The notes under the pieces were generated by a model. That model was not told where the DNA came from and did no database searches. It was given only the letters and a program-made list of their open reading frames with translations. From Caulobacteraceae bacterium (lineage in GTDB: Bacteria > Pseudomonadota > Alphaproteobacteria > Caulobacterales > Aquidulcibacteraceae), in contig WRPF01000019.1 of assembly GCA_009773335.1 (NCBI GenBank), positions 1 through 47,052 of the forward strand: a stretch of 47,052 bases of DNA, given 5' to 3'. Shown here in pieces: positions 34,414-43,851 of this stretch. Numbering within the stretch: the stretch's first letter is position 1; every line of letters starts with the position of its first letter. The translations under genes and the position numbers were made by a program.

Positions 34414-35616
34414 ATGACCTTCCGCCGCCTCGACACCGCCGACGCCGCAAATGATCTTGGCGGCAAGCGCGCCCTCGTGCGCGTAGACTTCAACGTGCCG
34501 ATGCACGAGGGCAAGGTCTCCGACGACACGCGCCTGCGCGCGGCGCTGCCGACCATCGAGATGCTGCGCAGGCAGGGCGCGAAGGTGGCGCTGCTGGCGC
34601 ACTTCGACCGCCCGAAAGGCAAGCGCGTGCCGGAGATGTCGCTCAAGCCGATCGTGGAGCCGCTCGCGGCGCTGCTCGGCGCGCCGGTGGCGTTCGCGGA
34701 CGATTGCGTGGGCGAGATCGCGAAAGCCGCCATCGAGGCGCTGCCCGCGGGCGGCGTCGTGCTGCTGGAAAACACGCGCTACCACGCCGGCGAGGAAACG
34801 AACGATCCCGCACTCGCCAGGCAGATGGCCGCGCTCGGCGATCTCTACGTGAACGACGCCTTCTCCGCCGCGCACCGCGCGCACGTCTCCACCGAAGGTC
34901 TCGCGCACCTCCTGCCCGCCTACGCCGGCAAGAGCATGGAAGCGGAACTCGACGCGCTCGATGCGGCCCTCGGCAACCCCAAGCGGCCGGTCATGGGCAT
35001 CGTCGGCGGCTCCAAGGTGTCGTCGAAGATCGACCTGCTGAAGAACCTCGTCAGCAGGCTCGACCGCCTCGCCATCGGCGGCGGCATGGCGAACACGTTC
35101 CTCTATGCGCAAGGCTATGACGTCGGCGCATCGTACTGCGAGAAGGATCTCGCCGACACTGCGCGCGAGATCATGGAGAACGCGAGGAAGGCGAACTGCG
35201 AACTGCTGCTGCCGGTCGACACGGTGGTGTCCGTCCGCATGGAGCACGGCGCGCCGGTCTTCACCCGCGCGCTTGGCGAACTCGACGAGGACGAGCGCAT
35301 TCTTGACGCAGGCCCCGAGACCGTCGCGCGTCTCACCGCCGCGATGGACGCGTCGAAGACGCTCATCTGGAACGGCCCGCTCGGCGTCTTTGAAATCCCG
35401 CCCTTCGACAAGGCGACGGTTGATGCGGCCAGACACGCCGCCAGCCTCGCCAGGGCCGGTACGCTCGTCGCCGTCGCCGGCGGCGGCGATACGGTCGCAG
35501 CGCTCAACCACGCGGGCGCCGCAGACGACCTCACATTCGTGTCGACCGCCGGCGGCGCGTTCCTCGAATGGATGGAAGGAAAGCCCCTGCCCGGCGTGGA
35601 GGCGCTGAAAGTCTGA
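34414..35616 (+). CDS. pgk: Phosphoglycerate kinase
   Basis: A 400-residue glycolytic kinase. [20 protein letters not shown] is the substrate-binding start; [14 protein letters not shown] and the C-terminal [15 protein letters not shown] (nucleotide loop) are conserved. ATG 34414 is preceded by TTTCCAGGGAC. It lies between the toxin-antitoxin module and fba and continues the pathway of gap. Confidence 0.97.
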   Translation: MTFRRLDTADAANDLGGKRALVRVDFNVPMHEGKVSDDTRLRAALPTIEMLRRQGAKVALLAHFDRPKGKRVPEMSLKPIVEPLAALLGAPVAFADDCVGEIAKAAIEALPAGGVVLLENTRYHAGEETNDPALARQMAALGDLYVNDAFSAAHRAHVSTEGLAHLLPAYAGKSMEAELDALDAALGNPKRPVMGIVGGSKVSSKIDLLKNLVSRLDRLAIGGGMANTFLYAQGYDVGASYCEKDLADTAREIMENARKANCELLLPVDTVVSVRMEHGAPVFTRALGELDEDERILDAGPETVARLTAAMDASKTLIWNGPLGVFEIPPFDKATVDAARHAASLARAGTLVAVAGGGDTVAALNHAGAADDLTFVSTAGGAFLEWMEGKPLPGVEALKV

Positions 35617-35624
35617 GGCCCAGG

Positions 35625-35658
35625 GTCTGAGCTGGCGCGCTGTCTGAGCTGGCGCGCT
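35625..35658 (+). repeat. 17-bp tandem duplication after pgk
   Basis: GTCTGAGCTGGCGCGCT occurs at 35625-35641 and again directly at 35642-35658. It begins 8 bases after the pgk stop in the 153-base pgk-fba gap. It probably arose by slippage; no function is evident. Confidence 0.7.
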
Positions 35659-35769
35659 TTTCGCACGCCGGAATTCGCGCTCGCCGGTCGCCCGGTTGAC
35701 CGGCGCCCGGCGTCCCGTAAAAACACGGAATACGCTCCGGACACGATATTTCGAGGAACCCCGCGCACC

Positions 35770-36855
35770 ATGGCCCGCATTACGCTCCGCCAGCTTCTCG
35801 ACCACGCCGCAGAGTTCGACTACGGCCTGCCCGCCTACAACATCAACAACATGGAGCAGGGTCTGGCGATCCTGGAGGCGGCCGACGAGCTCGACGCCCC
35901 GGTCATCATCCAGGCCTCGCGCGGGGCGCGGAACTACGCCAACGACATCATGCTGGCGCGCATGATCGACGCGCTCGTCGAAATCTATCCTCACATTCCC
36001 GTGTGCATGCACCAGGACCACGGCAACAGCCCGGCCACCTGCGCCACCGCCATCCAGTACGGCTTCACCAGCGTGATGATGGACGGCAGCCTCATGGCCG
36101 ACGCCAAGACGCCGGCCGATTACGACTACAACGCCGCCGTCACGCGGCAGGTCGTCGACATGGCGCACGCATGCGGGGTGTCGGTGGAAGGCGAGCTTGG
36201 CGTGCTCGGCTCGCTCGAGACCGGCATGGGCGAGGCGGAAGACGGCCACGGCGCGGAAGGCGTGCTCGACCACAGCCAGCTTCTCACCGACCCCGACCAG
36301 GCTGTGCAGTTCGTCAAGCACACCGGCGTCGACGCGCTCGCCATCGCCATGGGCACGAGCCACGGCGCCTACAAGTTCTCGCGCAAGCCCGACGGCGCCG
36401 TGCTGGCGATGAACGTCATCGAGGCCATCCACCAGCGCCTGCCGAACACCCACCTCGTGATGCACGGCTCGTCGAGCGTGCCGCAGGATCTGCAGGACAT
36501 CATCAACCAGTATGGCGGAGAGATGCCGCAGACCTGGGGCGTGCCCGTCGAGGAAATCCAGCGCGGCATCAAGCATGGCGTGCGCAAGATCAACATCGAC
36601 ACCGACAACCGCATGGCCATCACCGGCGCGATCCGGAAGGTGTTCGCCGAAAAGCCCGCCGAGTTCGATCCGCGCGCCTACCTGAAGCCCGCCAAGGAAG
36701 CGATGCGGAAGGTCTGCAAGCAGCGCTTCCAGGAATTCGGCTGCGAAGGACGCGCATCGCAGATCAAGGTCCTGCCGCTTTCGGCCATGGCGAAGAAATA
36801 CGCCGCCGGCGATCTCGACGCCCGTTTCGACGAGGCGCGCGTGGCGGCGGAGTAG
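35770..36855 (+). CDS. fba: Class II fructose-bisphosphate aldolase
   Basis: A 361-residue zinc aldolase of the class II Calvin-cycle subtype. The zinc and active-site segments are [37 protein letters not shown] and [11 protein letters not shown]-terminal [16 protein letters not shown] is typical of the subtype. It completes a gap-pgk-fba glycolytic group. A strong terminator follows. Confidence 0.96.
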   Translation: MARITLRQLLDHAAEFDYGLPAYNINNMEQGLAILEAADELDAPVIIQASRGARNYANDIMLARMIDALVEIYPHIPVCMHQDHGNSPATCATAIQYGFTSVMMDGSLMADAKTPADYDYNAAVTRQVVDMAHACGVSVEGELGVLGSLETGMGEAEDGHGAEGVLDHSQLLTDPDQAVQFVKHTGVDALAIAMGTSHGAYKFSRKPDGAVLAMNVIEAIHQRLPNTHLVMHGSSSVPQDLQDIINQYGGEMPQTWGVPVEEIQRGIKHGVRKINIDTDNRMAITGAIRKVFAEKPAEFDPRAYLKPAKEAMRKVCKQRFQEFGCEGRASQIKVLPLSAMAKKYAAGDLDARFDEARVAAE

Positions 36856-36877
36856 CGGCGACATCGTCGAGTCAGGA

Positions 36878-36914
36878 CGGGCCGGCGGGAGACCATCCGC
36901 GCCGGCCCGCTTTT
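36878..36914 (+). terminator. Rho-independent terminator after fba
   Basis: CGGGCCGGCG at 36878-36887 pairs perfectly with CGCCGGCCCG at 36900-36909, followed by CTTTT. It lies 22 bases after the fba stop. It faces the convergent TonB receptor end 10 bases further on. Confidence 0.8.
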
Positions 36915-36924
36915 GCACAAGACT

Positions 36925-39048
36925 CTAGAATCGCACCTCGATTCCGACTGTCACCGCGGCGCCCTCGCCCGGTGCGAACGTGGCGTTGTCGGCGCCGTTG
37001 AGGTTGTTCTGCGCCGCGATCACCGTCGAGACGTAGCGCTCGTCGGTGATGTTGCGGCCGTCCGCGAACACCGTGAAGCGCTCGCCTTCCCAGCCCAGCC
37101 GCAAGCCGAGTGTCGCGTGCCCGTCGGCCTGCACCGTATTGGCGTAGTCGGCGAAACCGCCGTCCGGCGCGATCTCCGCCGACACCGCGGCGAACACGCC
37201 GTTCGCGTGGCGATAGTCCAGGTTGAACTGGAACATGTGCTCGGGAACGATCGGCAACTGGTTGTCGCCGAAGAAGGGATCGCTCTCGAAGCGGGCGTCG
37301 GTCCACGTCCACACGCCTGCGAGCGCGAGTTCGTCGCCCGCGCCGAACAGGTCGCGCGCAATCGTCGCTTCGGCGATCGCCTCGACGCCCCACCGTCGCG
37401 TGCGGTCCGCATTGCCGACGGTCGCCACCGTCTGCGTCACGGGATCGGTCGTCGAGACGATCTCGTTCTCGATCCAGCTGCGGTAGAGGGTAACATCGAA
37501 GCGCGCAGGTCCCATCCGCCCCCGCGCGCCGACCTCCAGCGTATCGGCGACCTGATCGTCGAGCATCGCCACCACCGGGCGGCGCGGATTGGCGCCGTTC
37601 ACAAGCACAGCGCCGGCCCCCGCGCCGTTGGCGTTCACCAGCAGCACGTCCCAGGTCGGGGGTTCGTGGGTGCGTGACGCGGCCACGAAGACATCCACCT
37701 CATCGTTCGCCGCAAAGGCGACGAGACCGAGCGCCGTCGTCGCTTCATACGAGGTGTCGAGCACCGCCGCCGGCCGCGCGGCGCGCGTCGGGAAGTTCTC
37801 GTCGATCTTGCGCGTGTGGCGATTGTAGGCGACCGCGCCGTCGAAGCTGATGCGATCGGTGACCGGCAGATCGACGCGTGCGGCGATCGTGGCGCGGGTC
37901 GCGGTCAGGTCGTTGTCAGCCCACAGCAGGCCGCGGTCGCCGGTGAATGTGGGGATCGTGCCGCCGCCGTTGAGATATTGCTGCACGTCGCGTTCGCCGT
38001 GCTGGCCGATGAACGAGAGTTCCCACCCTGCGCCTTCGCCGGCCAGATCCAGCGCGCCGCCGATACCCGCCGACAGCGACCAGTCGGCGTTGTCCTCGAC
38101 CTGCACGTCGCGACGACGGAACTCCACGTCCGTGGCCATGTGACCGACCGCGAGGCGCACATCGGCGCCGGCGAGGCGGCTTTCCACGCCCAGCGAGAGC
38201 CGCGTCCGCTCCGCAAAGCGCCGCCAGTCGCCGGCGACGTTGCCGGGTTGTGCGGCCCGCGAGCCCGCGTCGATCTGGGCGAGCGTGAGCGGTCCCGGCA
38301 GCTCCAGTTCGCTGTCGCTGTAGAGCAACCCCGCCGTCAGGCGCGTCGTCGGCGAGAGCGCCAGCGTGGTATTCGCGTTGGCGCGCGCGGCTTCCTGCGC
38401 GTTGAAGTCCCGGTAGCCGTCCTGTGCGAACCAGCTGGCGGATGCATACCCGTCGAGAGCCTCGCCGGCAGCCCCGATCGAAGCCTGCGCACGTGTGGCG
38501 CCGAAGCTGCCGGCCTCGCCGCGCAGCAGCGTCGCCGACCCGGAGCGTCCAGTCCTGCTTTCAAAGTCGATCAGCCCGCCGAGCGAAGTGGCGGCGTCAA
38601 GCGCGCCGCGCCCGCCGCGCAGCACCACGACGCGCTCTGTCGCGAGCGGCTCGATCCACTCGACGAAATCAAAGCTCGTGTCGGCGTAGGTCATCGGCAG
38701 TCCATCGAGGCGAAGCTCGACGCCGCGCCCCGCTGGCATCGTGCCGCGCTGCAGGCCGGAGCCGCGGATTGAAAGACGCGGGTGGTCGATGCCGCCGAAC
38801 GTGGACTGGACGAGAACGCCCGGCGAGGCAGCGAACAGGTCAGGCAGCGTCGCAAGGCGACCGGCGCGCGCCGGCTCGACAACGACGGCCTCAGCCGGCG
38901 CGGTCGGGCGCGCGCCGATCACGATGATGGTTTCAACGGCGGTGTCGCGTTCGATCTCTCCGGCGCGGGCGCTGAGGGGAACGGCGATGGTGAGGGCGGA
39001 GACGCTCGCGCCACAGAGCGCGCGCATGGCTTGGGTCATGAAGGGCAT
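36925..39048 (-). CDS. TonB-dependent outer-membrane receptor
   Basis: An outer-membrane transporter of about 707 residues. The start is ATG 39048 or one of the two Met shortly after. The signal peptide ends near SARAGE, and ETIIVIGAR resembles a TonB box. The plug domain includes PGVLVQSTFGG, RLSIRGSG and RVVVLRGGRGAL. The 22-strand barrel ends with ITDERYVSTVIAAQNN and a terminal Phe (GIEVRF). The ligand is unknown. A DUF2946 gene sits immediately upstream on the same strand, and such pairs hint at metal or siderophore import. Confidence 0.9.
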   Translation of the reverse strand: MPFMTQAMRALCGASVSALTIAVPLSARAGEIERDTAVETIIVIGARPTAPAEAVVVEPARAGRLATLPDLFAASPGVLVQSTFGGIDHPRLSIRGSGLQRGTMPAGRGVELRLDGLPMTYADTSFDFVEWIEPLATERVVVLRGGRGALDAATSLGGLIDFESRTGRSGSATLLRGEAGSFGATRAQASIGAAGEALDGYASASWFAQDGYRDFNAQEAARANANTTLALSPTTRLTAGLLYSDSELELPGPLTLAQIDAGSRAAQPGNVAGDWRRFAERTRLSLGVESRLAGADVRLAVGHMATDVEFRRRDVQVEDNADWSLSAGIGGALDLAGEGAGWELSFIGQHGERDVQQYLNGGGTIPTFTGDRGLLWADNDLTATRATIAARVDLPVTDRISFDGAVAYNRHTRKIDENFPTRAARPAAVLDTSYEATTALGLVAFAANDEVDVFVAASRTHEPPTWDVLLVNANGAGAGAVLVNGANPRRPVVAMLDDQVADTLEVGARGRMGPARFDVTLYRSWIENEIVSTTDPVTQTVATVGNADRTRRWGVEAIAEATIARDLFGAGDELALAGVWTWTDARFESDPFFGDNQLPIVPEHMFQFNLDYRHANGVFAAVSAEIAPDGGFADYANTVQADGHATLGLRLGWEGERFTVFADGRNITDERYVSTVIAAQNNLNGADNATFAPGEGAAVTVGIEVRF

Positions 39049-39145
39049 GGAATGAACTCGACTGAAAGGCAGACAGCCCGGCGCAGTTGAGGCGCCGCGC
39101 ATGACGGACAGCGCGCTTCATGCGCGCCGCGACAGGTGTGTTGCT

Positions 39146-39574
39146 TCAGATCGAGATCGGGGGCCCCGTGGGCCACGGCGGCGGCGCGGCGAGACCACGC
39201 CCGGGCGACACGGATGCAATGCGCTGCGGCTCGGCAAGGTGCGGGCGCAGAGCGGGCTCGGCGAACCCAGGCACAACCGGCGACGCGAGCGCGGCGACGC
39301 CTGCGAACACGCACGGCGCATCGCTCGACGGCGCATTGTCATTGCGCTCGCCCGGCGCGCTTTCATCGACGACGTCGCCGGTCCCGAGATCGAGAACAGC
39401 CTGACGCATGCCGAAGTCGGAGCAGATCGTGAATGCGATCTTCTGGCCCGACGCGCCGCCAGACGAGATCATGTAGCCGGGCGGCGCCAGGACGCGCAAA
39501 AGCAGCGCGAGCAGTGCGAACACTACCCACGCGCGCCTGCCTCCGGATTGCCGGATACGAACGTCCCTTCGCAT
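39146..39574 (-). CDS. DUF2946 family protein
   Basis: A 142-residue protein from ATG 39574 (a GTG at 39589 is possible). A single hydrophobic segment at about residues 13-30 (AWVVFALLALLLRVLAPPGYM) and TICSDFG match DUF2946, a small proteobacterial membrane/periplasmic family with no proven role. The C-terminal half is Ala/Pro-rich. It is upstream of the TonB receptor by about 100 bases, probably in one unit. Confidence 0.75.
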   Translation of the reverse strand: MRRDVRIRQSGGRRAWVVFALLALLLRVLAPPGYMISSGGASGQKIAFTICSDFGMRQAVLDLGTGDVVDESAPGERNDNAPSSDAPCVFAGVAALASPVVPGFAEPALRPHLAEPQRIASVSPGRGLAAPPPWPTGPPISI

Positions 39575-39665
39575 CGTGGAATAATGCACGAGCCGGGCGC
39601 TCGCCGGCCTGTGACGGCCTGCCGCGCGACAATGCGCAGTGTCAGCGACTTTACGGTTTGCGCAC

Positions 39666-39709
39666 TTGACGCCCGGAGGCGCCGAGGGTATTTAACATAC
39701 CAGTTAAAT
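39666..39709 (+). promoter_or_regulatory. Promoter and dyad operator of the ArsR operon
   Basis: TTGACG (39666-39671) and TATTTA (39689-39694) with a 17-base spacer form a good promoter. The perfect dyad ATTTAAC ATACCA GTTAAAT at 39690-39709 covers the -10 box, the expected start site and the first two bases of the ArsR ATG. Transcripts would have a leader of about 6-8 bases with no room for a ribosome site. Confidence 0.75.
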
Positions 39710-40064
39710 GCAGTCCCTTGATCCCCTCTCCGCCACGCTCTCCGCGCTCGCCGATCCCACACGGCGCGCGATCCTCGCGCGGCTCGCGCACGGCGAAGCG
39801 ACGGTCAACGAAATCGCCGCGCCGTTCGATATCAGCCTGCCCGCCGTGTCGCGGCACCTGAAGGTGCTGGAGGCGGCCGGCCTCATCTCACGCTCACGCA
39901 CGGCGCAGTGGCGGCCGTGCAGGCTGGAGCCGCAGGCGCTCAAGACTATTGATGAGTGGCTCGAATTCTATCGCCGCTTCTGGAGCGGCAGCTTCGACAG
40001 GATGGACGCCTACATCGCGGACCTGAAGCGCAAGGGCGGCCCGGGAAACAAGAAGAAGGATTGA
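39708..40064 (+). CDS. ArsR-family transcriptional regulator
   Basis: A 118-residue winged-helix repressor. LSALADPTRRAILARLAHGEATV and DISLPAVSRHLKVLEAAGLI form the DNA-binding domain. No metal-binding Cys pair is present, which fits the non-metal ArsR group usually paired with SRPBCC/AHSA1 proteins. It is the first gene of a five-gene rightward series and overlaps its own operator. Confidence 0.9.
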   Translation: MQSLDPLSATLSALADPTRRAILARLAHGEATVNEIAAPFDISLPAVSRHLKVLEAAGLISRSRTAQWRPCRLEPQALKTIDEWLEFYRRFWSGSFDRMDAYIADLKRKGGPGNKKKD

Positions 40065-40068
40065 GGCG

Positions 40069-40545
40069 ATGGGCGCAGTGCTCGCCGACGACGAACTCCT
40101 CATCACGCGCACGTTCGATGCGCCGGCCTCGCTCATCTTCGCGATGTGGACGCAGGCAGAGCATTTCACGCGCTGGATGGGACCGGAAGGATTCACCTGC
40201 ACGGACTGCGAGATGGATGTCCGCGTTGGCGGCGGCTATCGCGCCACGATCTCATCGCCCGAGTCCGGCGACAGCCCGTTCAGCGGCGTCTATCGCGAGA
40301 TCGTGACGAACGAGCGCCTCGTCTTCACCTTCGCCTGGAACAACACCGGCCCTTCGGCTGACATCGAGACGTTGATCACGATCACGTTCCGCGAGCATGA
40401 CGGCAAGACCGTGCAGACTTTCCACCAGACGCCGTTCCTCAACGCGGAACGCCGCGACAGTCATGTGGGCGGCTGGTCGAGCGCATTTGAAAAGGCGGCG
40501 GCCTACGCCGCAGGCATCACGCAAGCAGGAAAGGATCGATCATGA
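40069..40545 (+). CDS. AHSA1/SRPBCC-domain protein
   Basis: A 158-residue START-like fold protein. LLITRTFDAPASLIFAMWTQ, FTRWMGPEGF and the C-terminal GGWSSAFEKAAAY are typical of the activator-of-Hsp90-ATPase-like (AHSA1) family, small hydrophobic ligand binders. It begins 4 bases after the ArsR stop and overlaps the YciI gene by 4 bases. Pairing with ArsR is common. Confidence 0.88.
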   Translation: MGAVLADDELLITRTFDAPASLIFAMWTQAEHFTRWMGPEGFTCTDCEMDVRVGGGYRATISSPESGDSPFSGVYREIVTNERLVFTFAWNNTGPSADIETLITITFREHDGKTVQTFHQTPFLNAERRDSHVGGWSSAFEKAAAYAAGITQAGKDRS

Positions 40546-40898
40546 AGAAGTATATGGCCGTGTTCACGGGAACCGCCGCCAGCCGCGCAAAATCGGGCTG
40601 GGATTCGATGGACGACGCCACGCGCAAGGCGCGCGAGGCAGCCGGCATCGCCGCGTGGCACAAGTGGCATGCCGATCACGCCGGTATCCTCACAGATGGC
40701 GGCGGCCCGCTCGGCAAGACCAAGCGCACGGGCGCCGACGGCGTGTCCGATATCGCGAACAACCTGGCGGGCTACGTGATCTTGCATGCAGAGTCCCACG
40801 ACGCCGCAGCGCGCCTGTTCGAGAACCATCCGCACTTCACGATCTTCCCCGGCGACGGCGTGGAGATCATGGAATGCCTGCCCATTCCGGGGCAATGA
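40542..40898 (+). CDS. YciI-like protein
   Basis: A 118-residue protein of the YCII-related dimeric alpha+beta barrel fold (MKKYMAVFTG, GYVILHAESHDAAARLFENHPHF, VEIMECLPIPG). No clear catalytic residue set is seen. The start overlaps the AHSA1 stop as ATGA. Such proteins recur next to ArsR/AHSA1 genes. Confidence 0.83.
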   Translation: MKKYMAVFTGTAASRAKSGWDSMDDATRKAREAAGIAAWHKWHADHAGILTDGGGPLGKTKRTGADGVSDIANNLAGYVILHAESHDAAARLFENHPHFTIFPGDGVEIMECLPIPGQ

Positions 40899-40940
40899 CG
40901 CGCGCCGACCGACGGCCCTTCAGAAGCTGAGGAACGATCC

Positions 40941-41585
40941 ATGATCACAGTCTGCGCCTTCGCCTGGGTGCCCGACTTCGCACGCGGCCAGGTGCGCGAC
41001 GTGCGCGTGCGCTGGGCGCTCGAAGAAGCCGGCCTGCCCTACAAGACACGCCTTCTCGAACAGGGTGCTCAGGACACGCCGGAGCACCGCGCGATCCAGC
41101 CGTTCGGGCAGGTGCCGGTGTTCGAGGAGGACGGCCTGACGCTGTTTGAATCCGGCGCCATCGTGCTGCACATCGGCGAACGCAGCGAAATCCTGCTGCC
41201 GGCGGAGACGGGCGCGCGAGCGCGCGCGACGCAGTGGCTGATTGCGGCGCTCAACTCCATCGAGCCGCACATGATGACGGTGGCGGGACTCGACGCATTC
41301 TTCGCGGATGAGGAATGGGCCAAGCTCCGGCGGCCCAGCGCAGAGGCGTTTCTGCGCAACCGCATCAGCGCGCTCTCGAACGCGCTTGGCGACAAGCCCT
41401 ATCTCGACGGCGAGCGCTTCACCGCCGGCGACCTGATGATGGCGAGCGTGCTGCGCATCCTGCCGGAAGCGGACTACATCACCGGCGATCCGCGCCTGGG
41501 CCCGTATGTCGCGCGCTGCACGGCGCGGCCGGCGTTCAAGCGCGCGCTCGATGCGCAGTTGGCGGATTTCCGCGAGGCGGCGTGA
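40941..41585 (+). CDS. Glutathione S-transferase
   Basis: A 214-residue GST. The N-terminal thioredoxin fold (about residues 2-80) has PFGQVPVFEEDG with the cis-Pro loop and LFESGAIVLHI with the glutathione-contacting Glu-Ser. The C-terminal helical domain includes LDGERFTAGDLMMASVLR. The N-terminal catalytic residue is unclear because VPDFARGQVRD occupies the usual loop, so the class cannot be set. It is the fourth gene of the ArsR series. Confidence 0.88.
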   Translation: MITVCAFAWVPDFARGQVRDVRVRWALEEAGLPYKTRLLEQGAQDTPEHRAIQPFGQVPVFEEDGLTLFESGAIVLHIGERSEILLPAETGARARATQWLIAALNSIEPHMMTVAGLDAFFADEEWAKLRRPSAEAFLRNRISALSNALGDKPYLDGERFTAGDLMMASVLRILPEADYITGDPRLGPYVARCTARPAFKRALDAQLADFREAA

Positions 41586-41648
41586 GGGGCAATCTGACCA
41601 ATCCGCGAAATCAATCGAATTCCGACCCTATCACGGAGGAAAATCGCC

Positions 41649-42359
41649 ATGGCTTATATTGACGGATTTCTGGTTCCCGTACCCCTCGCCAACAAGGACG
41701 CCTATCTCGATATGGCGAAACTGGGGTTGCCGCTGTTCAAGGAATTCGGCGCCACACGGATGGTGGAATGCTGGGGCGACGACGTGCCGGAAGGCAAGAT
41801 CACCGATTTCCGCCGCGCCGTGCAGGCGAAGCCGGAGGAGACCGTCGTCTTCTCGTGGATCGAATGGCCGTCGAAAGCGGTACGCGACGCGGGCCAGAAG
41901 AAAATGATGACCGACGAGCGGATGAAAGCCTTTACCGGCATGCCGTTCGATGGTCAGCGCATGGTCTATGGCGGCTTCGCGCCGTTCGCCGATCCCGCCG
42001 GCGGCGCGGCGGGCTATGTCGATGGCGCGGTCATCGCCGTTCCCGCGGCGCACAAGGCCGCGTATCGCGAACGCGCGCTGGCCATGGCGGACCTGTTCCG
42101 GAAGCACGGCGCGACGTGCGTGGTGGACGCGTGGGGGGATGACGTGCCGGACGGCAAGGTCACCGACTTCCAGCGCGCCGTGAAGGCCGAAGGCGACGAA
42201 GCGATCGTCTTTTCATGGATCGAATGGCCGTCGAAGGCCGCCCGCGACGCCGGGTGGGAAAAGATGATGGGCGAACCGCTCATGCAGTCGGGCGACCCGG
42301 CGTTGTTCGACGGCAAGCGCATGATCTACGGCGCCTTCGCGCCGATCCTGGACGCGTAG
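41649..42359 (+). CDS. Tandem DUF1428 protein
   Basis: A 236-residue protein made of two copies of DUF1428 (YbaA type). The copies at about 1-115 and 120-236 share YVDG/YIDG, ECWGDDVPEGKITDF versus DAWGDDVPDGKVTDF, and FSWIEWPSKA in both. Single-domain DUF1428 proteins are about 117 residues, so this is an internal duplication. ATG 41649 has GGAGG upstream. It closes the ArsR-led series. Function is unknown; the fold is a dimeric barrel. Confidence 0.88.
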   Translation: MAYIDGFLVPVPLANKDAYLDMAKLGLPLFKEFGATRMVECWGDDVPEGKITDFRRAVQAKPEETVVFSWIEWPSKAVRDAGQKKMMTDERMKAFTGMPFDGQRMVYGGFAPFADPAGGAAGYVDGAVIAVPAAHKAAYRERALAMADLFRKHGATCVVDAWGDDVPDGKVTDFQRAVKAEGDEAIVFSWIEWPSKAARDAGWEKMMGEPLMQSGDPALFDGKRMIYGAFAPILDA

Positions 42360-42447
42360 CGCGCGAGCGCCCAAACGGCGACCCCGGGCTTGCCTTGCGC
42401 AGCCCGACCGCTGATGCTCCCCGCTCACGGAGATAAAGGGTGGGGAC

Positions 42448-43851
42448 GTGACAGGCATTGAAGCGGATTACCTCGTCATCGGCGCCGGCGCGATGGCCAT
42501 GGGATTTGTCGACCAGCTGCTGACGGATGGGGACTCCACCGTCGTGATGGTCGATCGGCGCCACGCGCCGGGCGGGCACTGGATCGACGGCTATGCTTTC
42601 CTGAGGCTGCACCAGCCCGCCGCATACTACGGGGTGAATTCGCGGCCGCTCGATTCCGGCGCGCGGGACGAACAGGGCCCGAATGCGGGGCTCATCGAAC
42701 TGGCGTCCCGCGACCAGGTCGTCGGCTACTATGACGCCATCCTGAACCAGCGCTTCCTGCCTTCGGGACGCGTGCGTTTCTTTCCGATGACAGTGCATGA
42801 AGGCGGCGGCGAGATCGTCTCGCGCCTCACCGGCGAACGGCGCACGGTGCGCGCGCGCCGGGTCGTCGACGCCACGCACCTGAGCCCGTCGATACCCGCC
42901 CATCACACGCCCGACTTTGAAGTGGCGCCGGGCGCAGCCTGCATCCGCGTCAATGATCTCCCCGCTCTCGCAAGACCGGGCGCGGACTACGTGCTCGTCG
43001 GCGCAGGCAAGACCGGCATGGACACCGCGCTGTGGCTGCTCGAGAACGGCGTCGGCCCGGCGCGGATCCGCTGGATCATGCCGCGCGATTCCTGGATGCT
43101 CGACCGCGCGCACTACCAGCCCGGCCAGGAACATCTCGGCGAGGTGCTGGACACGCTCGCCAACGAAGTCGAGGCGATCGTGGAGTCCACATCGCTGGAG
43201 GACCTCTTCGAGCGGCTCGAGGCGAAGGGCTGCCGCCTGCGGCTCGATCCTTCCGTCACGCCGACGATCCATCGCTGCGCGACGGTGTCAAAGGGCGAAC
43301 TCGCCCTCATGCGCACGATCACCGATGTGGTGCGCATGGGGTATGTGCAGCGCATCGAGGCCGGCCGCATCGTGCTCGACGGCGGTGAAATCGCCACGCG
43401 CGCCGACACGATCCACATCGACTGCACCGCCCCCGGCATCAACTATCGACCCACCCGCCCGATCTTCGAGGACGGCCGCGTCACGCTGCAGCACGTGCGC
43501 CTGTGCCAGCCGGTGTTCAGCGCCGCGCTCATCGGGCACGTGGAGGTGCGCTATGGAAGCGACGAGGAGAAGAACGCGATCTGCCCGCCCGTCGAGCCGC
43601 CCAGCGACACCGTCGGATGGCTGCGGATGCTCGCCGTGGAGCTGCCCAACCGCACGCGCCTGATCACCAATCCCGAGATCAACGCCTGGCTCGCCACGTG
43701 CCGTCTCGACCCGCTGGCCGGGCGCATCAGGAACGTGAGTCCGGCGGACACGCACGACGTCATGGCCTTCGCGCGCTACATGCAGAACGCGCCCGCCGCG
43801 ATCGAGAAGGTCACCCAGCTGCTCGCCGCGATCACCAGCTCCCGAACCTGA
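42448..43851 (+). CDS. FAD/NAD(P)-binding oxidoreductase
   Basis: A 467-residue flavoprotein. The FAD motif is VIGAGAMAMGF at 10-20, followed by the charged end VMVDRRHAPGGHW. A second nucleotide site VLVGAGKTGMDTALWLLENG begins near 180. This two-Rossmann plan resembles flavin monooxygenase-like enzymes, but the Baeyer-Villiger fingerprint is not seen. The start is GTG 42448. It overlaps the DUF2799 lipoprotein stop by 20 bases on the other strand. The substrate is unknown. Confidence 0.8.
   Translation: MTGIEADYLVIGAGAMAMGFVDQLLTDGDSTVVMVDRRHAPGGHWIDGYAFLRLHQPAAYYGVNSRPLDSGARDEQGPNAGLIELASRDQVVGYYDAILNQRFLPSGRVRFFPMTVHEGGGEIVSRLTGERRTVRARRVVDATHLSPSIPAHHTPDFEVAPGAACIRVNDLPALARPGADYVLVGAGKTGMDTALWLLENGVGPARIRWIMPRDSWMLDRAHYQPGQEHLGEVLDTLANEVEAIVESTSLEDLFERLEAKGCRLRLDPSVTPTIHRCATVSKGELALMRTITDVVRMGYVQRIEAGRIVLDGGEIATRADTIHIDCTAPGINYRPTRPIFEDGRVTLQHVRLCQPVFSAALIGHVEVRYGSDEEKNAICPPVEPPSDTVGWLRMLAVELPNRTRLITNPEINAWLATCRLDPLAGRIRNVSPADTHDVMAFARYMQNAPAAIEKVTQLLAAITSSRT

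Noticed and set aside
34279-36918. An open frame of almost 880 codons on the minus strand across pgk and fba
   Set aside because: It is antisense to two certain genes. Its translation is Arg/His/Ala/Gly-rich without domains, a usual by-product of high-GC codon use.
39690-39709. A CtrA-type TTAA-N7-TTAA site before the ArsR gene
   Set aside because: The spacing between the TTAA units is 8, not 7, and the full 20-base dyad is better explained as the ArsR operator.
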